The notes beneath the pieces were generated by a model. That model made no database searches, was not told the DNA's origin, and saw nothing but the letters and a program-made list of their open reading frames with translations. The translations under genes and the position numbers were made by a program. 64,000 bases of DNA from Microbotryum silenes-acaulis (taxonomy: Eukaryota; Basidiomycota; Microbotryomycetes; Microbotryales; Microbotryaceae). The stretch covers positions 434,001 to 498,000 of the forward strand of contig QPFY01000007.1 in the NCBI GenBank assembly GCA_003665825.1. The letters are read 5' to 3'. This document shows positions 33,988 to 47,833 of the stretch, piece by piece. Each line of letters begins with the position of its first letter. The stretch's first letter is position 1.

Positions 33988-35653
33988 TTATGCGGAGAAA
34001 GGCCCCACCTCCTTTGCGAGTTGAGCCTCGTCGCTCATTTCCATCTGCGCCTGAATGACCCGCACTTGCTGAACGTCACGGGCCAGCGGTGGAGGCCGCG
34101 CCGAGTCGTCGAGGCCAGATGTCTCCATAGGACCGCGTGTTCCCGATCGATTATGTGCAGGTAGCTGGTGATGTTTCGCCTTCTTGACACTTCTTCCCGT
34201 CGCGTTCAATCGTTGATGTAAACCACGAAATTCTGACAGTGCAAGAGGCATGGGCTCGGAATCGCCCTCTGACTGCCCGCGAGTGTCGAGCCAAACATCG
34301 AAGAAATGGTCGTTCTGGGACCAAGAACATTCGCGCAGCTGAAGAGGCTCCATCCGGCGATCCAGTATAACGAGCGCGCGGTCTCGGATCTCTTCAACAT
34401 CTTCAGTGCCGAATATGAACTTGGCATCAGCTGGGTCGATCAATTCAGGAAGGGTATCTGTTGGGATGGTTTGAAAGATGTCAGGGCGACATAAGAGGTG
34501 ATATGGAGCACGCTGTATCGAAAACTTACCCGACACGTTAGTCCAAAGTGTTTGGCAACTAGTGATACGAGTCTTTTCATCTTCGATCCAAGCCAAAGCT
34601 TGCCGCACCTCGGCGCCGATCCGCGCTTTCTCCTCACCGACTCGATCCTTGGCGCGCACAGCTGCTACTCCTCGCGGAATGAGCGACCGTAGCCCGCTCC
34701 ACAATCGAAGTTTGGAATGAGGCGGGGGTTGAACTCGACTTGGCAGGACCAGATATGGGCGTATACATGGAAGACGCTCGTGGCGAACTCCAGTCGCTTG
34801 AAAAGCTTTGGCAGGAGCTGCCTCTGGTGACAAATGATAGGAAAGTATAGGCGCATTTACTACTCGTGACGAGGTTGAGCCAGCTCCGTCGTCGGCAGCC
34901 TTCCACGACTCTGTGCACGCCTACGAGGGTGGGTGGGTGTAGAGGTAAGCGATCCCATTAAGGCAAATACAGCGGCATTACTCACCTTTTTGGTCGGCCG
35001 CACCGAAGCTTCCACCTCGGCCTTCATCGCCTGAACCTCTTCCTCAGCCAAGATATTGTCCGGAACGATTCCCTGGACGTCGTGCTTCGAATTTTTCTCA
35101 CGCGTTTGCTGAAAGTTGCCGTCGCAAGCACGCAATCCAATGTGACGTCGTGACAAGGTTGATTAAGTCACGTTGGCCCGAAGCACGCGGGTCACTTGTT
35201 TGAACGAATCGACGGTGCCTACGAGAAGGTCTCCGCTGTCCTTCTCGCATGTTTCGAGAGCGCGGTACTCGTCGATCGCGTTGCTTCCGAAGGTCTTTGT
35301 CCTGCATGCGCGGAAGGCAGGCTTTAAGCATGTGCCCCTGAAACGATGGCGGCGTCCAAACTCACCCAAGGATGTCCCGTATAGTGACCCCGACCCCACC
35401 CACAACGGGGGTAATACTCTTTGAGGCCGTCCGCATAGCCGGTGAGAGCGCGGGGGCTGACCTTCCAGCTCGCGTGGGCCTGCTCGACCAGTCGAAATGA
35501 GAAGGCGGTCATCGGCATTACAGCGGTCGAAGAGATGAACCCTAGTTGGGCCAAGCGTTCGACGTCCGTAGCACACCGCGACTCGGAGGCACAGAAGGTG
35601 ACCTGCAATTTGTAGACCGACGGTTTGGACTTGTATCTTCTCTTCGGCCGCAT
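33988..35653 (-). pseudogene. KDZ-type transposase relic
   Basis: Segments in order match KDZ transposases of basidiomycetes as known from memory. ERLAQLGFISS then MTAFSFRLVEQAHASWK (35500-35590) fits the region where the family has a TAFS.RLL...W block. ACDGNFQQTREK with EEEVQAMKAEVEASVRPTKK (34990-35140) fits the catalytic-Asp DGNF block. LEFATSVFHVYAHIWSCQVEFNPR (34725-34800) fits the FA.SVFHAYGHQWPCQ..YNPR block. The usual following DGEGCER motif is replaced by a GAGYGRS sequence, and several frame changes are needed between blocks. Some are introns and some probably decay. The 281-codon open end (33988-34833) corresponds to the C-terminal part. Probably not an active enzyme. Confidence 0.6.
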
Positions 35654-36003
35654 GGCGACGCCGAGTCAGGTGCATGAGCAAGAGGACGAACGCGAGCCGT
35701 GGGGCCTGTACAGTCGATGGCGACGCTACAATGAGCTGTAGCGGAAGCAACGAGCTGAGGCGGCAAGTCAAGTGGAAGGTCCCTCGCGTGGCCGACTGCC
35801 GCCAACGCGTGTGCTCGGACCCTTCGATCTCGGGACCGAAATCCCGCGCGACCGCTTCGGACATGTGACTCTGACGGCACCCGAAAGATGCGAGAAAAAG
35901 ATGAAGGAAGGAATGCATCTACTACGCACTTTCCTTATCAATCTAGCAGCTGTGAGAGTGTTGTGTGTACACAGAATCGACTCGAAGCAGAGAGTTGGGC
36001 GCA

Positions 36004-36130
36004 ACCTGGGCCTAATCTGCTACCTGGGGTAGCAAGGTTGCAACCCGCCGAGATTGTGGCTTGGAAGGCGCGTGGGAGGGCGCTGCGCGCGCGCCTGTTG
36101 AGGCGTACTTTTTATGTCTGCCCGAGGTGC
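36004..36130 (-). repeat. Right terminal inverted repeat, 127 bp
   Basis: Inverted partner of 30739-30865. The transposase relic reads away from it toward the element centre, so the TATA-like part of the repeat could have served as its promoter (inference). Confidence 0.9.
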
Positions 36131-36795
36131 AGGAATTGGCCTCTCCTTCGGCGTTCTTGTTGACGAGCCGCCTGCTGGAAGGGTCCGAAATGCCCCGAAA
36201 CAGCCGAGAAGCGAGCACAGGAGAGCAAAGGCGGCGGTTGACACGTTGACAGGCTAGTCGCGACGTGCTTCTCTCTCCTCTTCCGCCGACAACGACGCCG
36301 AAATGAACATCTTCACAATCCGAGACGCCCTCATCACGACGCTGAAGGAGGCAATCTCAGCGCTTGATGATTTCCTTAGGTTTGCTATGAATGGGTAATC
36401 AGGTCCAACGGATTTGATTTCTTTTGAGGACGAGGCTAGGAGGATTCGCAGGACTCTTGTTGCCGAGCAGGATGCCGCGAGGATTCAGACGACAATGACT
36501 CGTATTTCCAGCGTCAGTAGGTCAAGATATTTTTTCTTGGAGCTTTCAAAACTTGTTAGATGTCATCTTGCCTCAGTAGAGGCCGTACATTGGCTGCAAT
36601 TCAGTAATTCGGGCCTTCTGAATTTCCTCCCCCTCAAAAGTCAATGTATCGACTCAAACGATGCACGAAAATTCTTGATTTGATGTAGGAAGCTCAAAAA
36701 CGGAGTTTCAGGTCATAATGTATCTCCAAGCTTATACCTGTCTTAATTTATGGGAAAATCCGTCCACCGAAAATATAAATTTTCTCAGGTCTGAC
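36131..36795. other. Flank between TIR element and Helitron-like copies
   Basis: About 660 bp, increasingly A/T-rich to the right, which contrasts with the rest of the window. No gene supported. A short open frame at 36414-36683 has no recognisable content. Confidence 0.35.
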
Positions 36796-36958
36796 TGTAC
36801 ATAAAATACGACCAAATAAGCTTAAGGTTCTCAGCCGCGCGCGCGCACACGCCGATCTTTTTTTCTCCCCCCCCCCCCCCCCGGTCCGGGAGGTGCGGGC
36901 GGAGCTCGCAACGACCTTCATTTATTAATTTACGCAGGGAGCGCCCCCCGAGCCCTAG
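36796..36958 (+). mobile_element. Helitron-like miniature element, copy 1 (degraded)
   Basis: Begins near TGTACATAAAATACGACC, continues through a GCGCGC stretch, a C16 run, CGGTCCGGGAGGTGCGGGCGG and ACGACCTTCAT, and ends GAGCCCTAG. The 3' hairpin present in copies 2 and 3 is largely lost here. Copy 2 follows with no spacer. Confidence 0.6.
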
Positions 36959-37106
36959 TCTACATAAAATAATGCACGACTAAATAAGGTTTTCAGCCTC
37001 GCGCGCCGATCTTTCCCCCCACCACGGTCCGGGAGGTGCGGGCGGAGCTTGCAATGTCCTTCATTTACGCAGGGAGGTGGGCGCTCCGCGCCCCCCCGAG
37101 CCCTAG
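36959..37106 (+). mobile_element. Helitron-like miniature element, copy 2
   Basis: Starts TCTACATAAAATAATGCACG and ends with a hairpin (GGGCGC TCC GCGCCC) followed about ten bases later by CTAG, next base T. A 5' TC, a 3' hairpin plus CTRR, and insertion before T are the known hallmarks of Helitrons. At 148 bp it has no coding capacity and must be non-autonomous. It abuts copy 1 head to tail. Confidence 0.7.
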
Positions 37107-37378
37107 TTTAGCATATCTCTCTGCGTATAGAGTACCCAGCGAGGAAGACTTAACGTAGACAGCTAACTTTACTAACTTTTAAAGTAGCGCTGATCTAGTT
37201 CAAGTCCAGCAATCCGCTCCGCCGCGTCAATTTGATGATCCCTGGAGACCGAACGAGTAGGCTCGGACTTCCGAGAAACTCCGAGGTGGATTATGGCCTG
37301 AGCTGGGGATGTCTACCATTCCCCGCCCTTGGCCGGGGGGTTGTAGATACCTGGGTAGTCAGGGATTTGATATACTTT
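37107..37378. other. Spacer, no gene seen
   Basis: Short non-coding sequence between the Helitron-like pair and the inverted repeat that precedes the copia fragment. No feature recognised. Confidence 0.3.
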
Positions 37379-37420
37379 GAGTTGAACAATTGACTGATCC
37401 GATGCAGAGCCAAACGTCAG
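37379..37420 (+). repeat. 42-bp inverted repeat, left arm
   Basis: Perfect inverted match to 38950-38991. The core GATCCGATGCAGAGCCAAACGT appears a third time at about 37468-37491. The two arms bracket the copia RT/RNase H fragment. Confidence 0.85.
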
Positions 37421-37779
37421 AGTTAATCATTAGACACATTGGGACATGAATACGCGAAGTACACACCTGATCCGATGCAGAGCCAAACGTGAGGAAAAGA
37501 CCCAGTTTGGATAGAGTGCATCTCAAAGGAGCAGTGTAGGTTGCAGTATTGAACAGGGTAAGGGGAGCAGTTGGAAGTCGTAGGTCAGGTCAGAGGCGAT
37601 AGCCCAGTTAATATGGTTCAGCGCCCGATAAGGGTCGTCTCTTTGTAGACTAGCTGGAATTCAAATTCTCAGTCTCATTGTCACGCGCGGGATCAAGCCT
37701 ATCAAATTCTATTCAGGCATTCTTGTACTCGCGCGTACGCCGCACAGACCTCCTCGACTGCTCGCCGCTCCTTCCAACC

Positions 37780-38947
37780 TTCTCGCCCACCGGTCGTGCC
37801 GCTTCACCCCGGCTCCTGCTCGGTTTGGCTGTCGAAAACGAGTGGGAAACCCGCCAATTCAACGTCTCTTCTGCGTACCTCAATGGGGAGATGGGCGATG
37901 TTGTCGTTCACATGGAGCTCCCGGACAAGTCGGTTGTTCGCCTCCGCAAAACCCTCTACGGCTTGTGCCAAGCAGGTCGGGAGTGGTACAAGGTCTTCGC
38001 GGGCTGGATTGAGTCAATCGGTTTTGTCCGCACCGAAAGCGACCACGCTGTATTTGTCAAGACCGAAGGGGCGCGCAAGCTATTCCTTTCCATTCACGTC
38101 GATGACGGCCTGCTTACCGGTGATGGCGACCTCGATGGCTTCATCCAACAACTCAAATCTCGTTTCGAGGCGAAAAGCTCCGACGAGGCGACCTTCTTCC
38201 TCGGTCAACGCATTCTCCGGGATGGCAAGACGGGTGCAGCGATCGTTCATCAGCCCCACTTCATCTCATCAATCCTGGAAGACCACGACATGGCGGGATG
38301 CAGTTCGAGGCCGACACCGGTGTCGCTCTACAAGTCACGCCCGCGTAAGGACGTCACTTTCGACGCTTCGACGAAGCCGTACCGCACAATCGTCGGCAAA
38401 CACCTCTTTCTCAGCGGAACCACTCGGCCCGACATTGCCTTCGCGGTATCAAAGGTCGCATCACATTGCAACACTTTCTCGCAACAGGATTGGGAAGCTT
38501 TGATGCACATCCTCCGATACCTCAAGGGAATCCGAGACGTCGGACTTCTGTTCCGCAAGTCGGAGGGTGCTCCTCTCCTCAAGGGCTTCGTCGACGCCGA
38601 TCACGGCGCGGACCCGGAGACTCGTCGAAGTGTCACAGGTTTCGTGTTCCTTTGCGCGGGTGGCGCGGTCTCGTGAATGTACAAGCGACAGGCTCTCGTC
38701 ACCGTATCCAGCACCGAGGCCGAGTACGTTGCTATGTCTTTCGCTGCGCGCGAGGGCATCTGGCTTCGTCGCCTCCTTGCCGAGCTCGGCTTTGCTCAGA
38801 CCGAACCGACAAAACTTCATGGCGACAACCAGTCGGCAATCCAGCTCGCAAAACACCCTGCCTTCCATGCTCGTACTAAGCACATTGGCATTCACTTTCA
38901 CTTCATCCGTGACCACATTGCCGAGGGTACGATCGAAATGGTCTGGA
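37780..38947 (+). mobile_element. Truncated copia-type RT-RNase H fragment
   Basis: Encodes [36 protein letters not shown] and the RNase H part with [10 protein letters not shown]. It is closely similar to the C-terminal third of the intact copia element at 41689-46604 but on the opposite strand. A TGA replaces the Trp codon expected after GGAVS (near 38674), so it is broken as well as truncated. Gag, protease, integrase and LTRs are absent. At the right end similarity stops exactly where the 42-bp inverted repeat begins. Confidence 0.85.
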
Positions 38948-38949
38948 TT

Positions 38950-38991
38950 CTGACGTTTGGCTCTGCATCGGATCAGTCAATTGTTCAACTC
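38950..38991 (-). repeat. 42-bp inverted repeat, right arm
   Basis: Inverted partner of 37379-37420, lying directly after the last base of copia homology. Confidence 0.85.
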
Positions 38992-39574
38992 TTTGGCATG
39001 GACCTACGGGAGTTGGAGATGAAGTTAATGCGTTACTCTTACTGGGTATTTTCCATGGCGATACAGAGCAAGTTTAAGGCGATATAGACTCCATGCTTGC
39101 TCGGGAGTTTTGGTGGGAGCGCCGACACGGCGCTGCCGGATCCATCAACCCCGCAGTCTCGGACACCAACCCTCTTCAGTCCAGGAAATCACTTTCCCTG
39201 TATTTTTATCTACCACACCTCAAGACCCTTCAAACGTATGGTATAGATAAAGCCTACAGTCACGTTTCCGAGACCGGGGGAGCTGCCCGAAGCCGACGCG
39301 GCGGCTCGTCGCCGGCTTGATACAGCCCTCCGGCCCCTGATGAACCCTTTCATGACACACGACTCAATGTATCAAGTCTTGAAGGCCACAAGAAGCCCTT
39401 AACACCTCCTGTATCAGCCGTTCCTGGGCACAAGGAAGGCCATTGAACCCCGCTCAGCTCCCCTTCTTTCCGGCTTGAAGTCGCAGTGGAGTGAGGTGTC
39501 GTGGGGCACCTCAGACCTGCACCTTGCTAAGAGCCATACGGAGTCTTTGAGGTGTGTGGGGATTGGCTTTCGCA
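38992..39574. other. Spacer, no gene seen
   Basis: About 580 bp after the copia fragment. The frame that runs on to 39087 is chance read-through. No other feature recognised. Confidence 0.3.
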
Positions 39575-39830
39575 TACTCAACACGAGCTTTCCTGTTGCC
39601 CCTCTCCCGCCGAGTCGTCCCGCTTGCCCCCTTCCGACGAGGCAAATGCGTTTGTCCGGGACTTTGGCCTCTCAGGCTAGCATCGCTCTTGGCAGGAGCC
39701 TCTCCGACGGGAGCACTGGGGAGACCGCGATCGTTGGCCGCAGGGCGCGGTGACAGGGGTGACGAAACGCAGAAACGTCGGGTCTGACTTGACTCTGGCC
39801 CACACCGTCGGTATCTCATACCATAGACTC
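39575..39830 (+). pseudogene. Degraded copy of the HSF-type gene 3' end
   Basis: Aligns with the last exon and 3' flank of the HSF-type gene. Shared words include ACACGAGCTTTCC, CCGCCGAGTCGTCCCGCTT, ASLLAGASPTG in translation and GACCGCGATCGTTG. The terminal KKRRV codons are matched as QKRRV, followed by the same stop region and CTGGCCCACACCG downstream. The reading frame is shifted upstream of the match, so it is a pseudogene. Because the 3' flank is copied too, both a DNA duplication and an mRNA-based copy are possible. Confidence 0.7.
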
Positions 39831-40008
39831 TTGTTCGTACGTGCAGAGCTTTGATTTAGACGCATTATTCTTAGCTAAGCAAGGGCACCACTTGCCTTCT
39901 TTCAGGGGGGAACAGCCTACACCGCGATAGACACCTCGAACGCGCCAAGGGCTGCTGTCCCCGTTGGAATCAACAATGATTCCGAAAATGATCAACAAAA
40001 GATGAGAA

Positions 40009-40081
40009 TGGCTGGACCAGGAGTCGAACCTGGGTCGCTTCCATTAATTGGAAAAGCTTTGACCTACTAAGCTATCCGGCC
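40009..40081 (-). tRNA. tRNA-like gene, anticodon loop AATTAAT (candidate UUA anticodon)
   Basis: 73 nt fold as a full cloverleaf. Acceptor GGCCGGA/TCCAGCC has one C-A mismatch, D arm GCTT/AAGC has the GG pair, anticodon stem TTTCC/GGAAG includes one G-T pair, and T arm CCAGG-TTCGACT-CCTGG is perfect; the discriminator is A. Internal promoters fit consensus: A box TAGCTTAGTAGG and B box GGTTCGACTCC. A TTTT run about nine bases past the 3' end could terminate Pol III. The seven-base loop places TTA at the anticodon (40045-40047), which would read UAA stop codons, and position 33 is A rather than the near-universal U. So it may be a tRNA pseudogene or tRNA-derived sequence rather than a working suppressor. 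Confidence 0.6.
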
Positions 40082-40494
40082 CCCGATATCAGGTCTACTA
40101 ACACCATCAACAGTCCCCTGTTTCGGTTCTTGCTAATTGCCTTGTTCGCCTGATGTGCGGCCAATTTAGGTAGGTCTGTGAAACAATCGGGTTGGGATGT
40201 GATCAGTCGATCGAGTCGGGTTAGGGGGCGGGGTTTGCTACGCATCCAAACCGGGTTGACTGCGTTCAGAGGCTGGGGAAGCTTCCATGTGACAACATTT
40301 GTCAGGAAAATATGGTTGTATCGTCCTTCACCTGATTATCGTTCCTATTATGGTACTTGGGATTGAGCCTAGCGGCGTGTCATTCACTCCTTAGTCACTC
40401 TTTTTTTATTTGATATATTTCAATAGCAGTATAATTATATTAATACCTAGAAACCTTTGGAAAAGTCGGAGGGAATGCAGTTAAGCACACTGGC
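40082..40494. other. Spacer upstream of tRNA-like gene
   Basis: About 400 bp with no gene; A/T-rich around 40395-40450. No feature recognised. Confidence 0.3.
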
Positions 40495-40752
40495 TAGGCC
40501 AGATCGCATTTGAAACGCATTTGAAACGCATTTGAAATCGGCGCAGCGATTCCCAATGTGTTTCAAATCGCTGTGGGATCGCGCGCCGCGATTTCAAACG
40601 CATCTGGAATTGCATTTGGATCGCTTCGCCGATTTGAAATGCATTTCAAATGCAGCCCGGGAGTTCAAATGCGATGTGGGATTTCAAATCGGGGGCCCGA
40701 TCCCGGGATCATCCCGTTTCAGGGGAGGGGATGGGGGGGGGGGGGGGGGGGG
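40495..40752. repeat. Palindrome-rich repeat patch ending in a G20 run
   Basis: Many direct and inverted copies of GCATTTGAAA, ATTTCAAATC and TTTCAAATGC within about 210 bp, including GATTTGAAATGCATTTCAAATGC near 40632, which is nearly self-complementary. A run of 20 G follows at 40733-40752. It could form strong hairpins. Not a CRISPR: unit spacing is irregular and spacers are absent. Confidence 0.7.
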
Positions 40753-41683
40753 TTGCTATGCAGCTTCGCGCCAACGCCACCGACCACTTCGCCGCTCTTG
40801 ACCGGCACTTTACAGCTCGCTACGTCATTATGATGCAAGCTCAGCTACAGCCTGCTCCCCTAGGCTATTGCGGGATCACGTGGGTCCTCATTAGTCAGTG
40901 GATGGGCCTTGACGTTGGTCAGTGCTGAATTTGATGGCGCAATCGGCGCCGAGATCGCTGTTTTTGCATTGCGCATCGCGCCGCCGCCAATGTTAGCGCG
41001 TTTTGTGAATGTCTGAGTCTGCAACTTTGCGCTCGAGGTGAGACAAAAACGTTTCTATGTTTCTTTCTTGCAAGTCAATCTGCACCAAATTGCTACACGG
41101 TGAAGTGACCGATTCAAAAAAAGCTATCTCAGGAAAATGGTCGACGTCATCGGTACCACCGAAGCTGGTACACGGCATACGCACAGACTCGGTTGCCCGA
41201 CACTTGTTACGCCCCGATTCGCCAGGTGTCAGAGAAGGGTGTCTCCAGCAAGTTGCCAGCCTCGGTCCGAAGCAGCTCGCAGGTCACGTACGCTGGTGAC
41301 GTGCTGCAGGATGAGCCAGGGGGGATAAATGCGACAACTCACATCGGGGAAATGATGTTCGACCGAGGAGAGTAGGCTCCTTCAGAAAATAACCCCTTTT
41401 GACGCATAGACCGACCTTTCGGGTTCCGCGAACCGAGACCGAGAAATGGCGAGCGCACAGACCCCGGAGAGTGCAATTTATCTCGGCTAAAGCACACTGA
41501 TAGCGTCGACGACTACAAGTCGGTAAGCCAAGCTAGGTGAGCTAAACGTTTTAGGTTCGTTTTTCATAAAATAAAAAGGTAGTACTGGCAGTCGCCGAAG
41601 CCGACTGGGTCGACGGTGGTTCGTTGGCCCGGGAAGGTGACACAACCGTCTCAACGCGCGTGGCAAACACGCTTGCGGGAGGG
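40753..41683. other. Intergenic left of the copia element
   Basis: About 930 bp without a supportable gene. Short frames on both strands lack features. Confidence 0.3.
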
Positions 41684-41688
41684 AGGTT

Positions 41689-46604
<4,916 letters not shown>

Positions 46605-46609
46605 AGGTT

Positions 46610-47833
46610 GAGGATCTGCCTATGAAAAGGAAGGAACGTATAGGCGTAATATTCGGGCTCCGCACCTTCGAGTTCGGTACGCGTTTTTTTCGGCTCGGCG
46701 AATCGGAGCAGACGCCCAACACGTTTCCTGTACTAAAGGTGATACCACGACTGTTGTAGAGTGAGAGGTTGTTGATCGTAGCTCTCGCCAATAACTATGC
46801 GAGTGTGAGTCAGTCACAAGTTTGAACGGTCGAGCCGGTGCTCCAGCTCGAGTGCTCGAGCTCGTCACATTCTTCATCATTGCAAGGTTCCAAAAAACGG
46901 CATGGCAGAAAGTGGCGAATAATCAGAGGAGACTATTCTGTAGCCACCAAGACCGTGACGTGTGTCACCTATGTACCTACTGCAAATTGACGGGGATATT
47001 CGAACATTATCACACGACGACTGCTAGCCGGAACCGGCTGCGAGCTACCGAGGAGTGGTAGTCGTGGCAGAACACGCCGCGGTTCTGAATCATCGGCGAC
47101 GTGGAAATTAAACTAATTGCGAGCCGGGCAGTTGAAACGTTGTCGAGGCCTGCTGTTGAGCGAGCGAAAACTGATCGAGCCGTGGGTTTCGAACGTTCAG
47201 AGTCGTTTCTGTGGCGCGGTTCGGAGCAGTTGACGGGTCGTCTTCCAATTTCTTTGTCTTAGCTTGGGCGGCGCGGTTTCGCCTCCCCGTGGCCTTGTGC
47301 GTGCCGGAAAGTGGTGCCTCGCTCGATCCAAGTCAGTTTGAGACTTGCCCATTAGCCACCTCCTTTCACCTCTTTTCACCTCTATCGTTGAGTGGTGATC
47401 CATCTCTTCGTGAGCTTTCACAGCACATCATCACAAGGACATCGACACTTGCTCCAAGCTTCGACAACAGTGCGTGCGTCCCCGCTGCAGCCTCACTCAG
47501 CCCGTGCGATTGCCCGAGTGCTTCAGGTCGGCCCCGACACGGCTCGCGGTGCGCTCGACTCTGGATACGCTCCAGGACGGCCTCAGTTCGGTCGCTCATG
47601 ATCGGTGCGATCGACCGGAGAAGGACGCGCAACATCCACCCTCTGGCTTCCATTCAAGTCCTCACTGGACCCAAGACCCCGGGCCATCTCAAGGCGAAAC
47701 GACACCGCTTCCACTATCCGAGTGACCGTCGCTGTCGCCGGCTCGGACGCTGTCGCTACGAGCGCGTGCCGCCGTTGTCGCCGTTGACGTTGACAGCTCG
47801 GCACCACCGTCCCGCCAAGACTCGGCCCTGGCC
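46610..47833. other. Upstream region of the cyclin gene
   Basis: About 1.2 kb between the retrotransposon and the cyclin ATG. No gene is supported. The right half probably contains the promoter and a long 5' leader; out-of-frame ATGs occur in it. Confidence 0.35.

Larger units (their letters stand above)
30739..36130. mobile_element. 5.4-kb TIR element of KDZ (Kyakuja-Dileera-Zisupton) type
   Basis: The ends are 127-bp inverted repeats that differ at one base. Inside are a relic of a KDZ-type transposase on the minus strand and an unrecognised plus-strand gene, plus about 1.5 kb of unassigned DNA. KDZ transposases are known from basidiomycetes and often travel with cargo genes (family knowledge). 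No clear target-site duplication is visible: the flanks are ...AAAACTTG at the left and AGGAATTG... at the right. So the insertion is old, the ends are slightly misplaced, or it moved without leaving a duplication. Confidence 0.65.

Noticed and set aside
30739..36130. Interpretation of the inverted repeats as a simple segmental duplication
   Set aside because: The 127-bp arms sit at both ends of a unit containing transposase-like segments, which fits a TIR element better, though lack of a target duplication leaves some doubt.
40495..40752. Possible CRISPR-like array
   Set aside because: Repeat words are irregularly spaced, overlapping and palindromic, without unique spacers; CRISPR is not expected in a eukaryotic genome.
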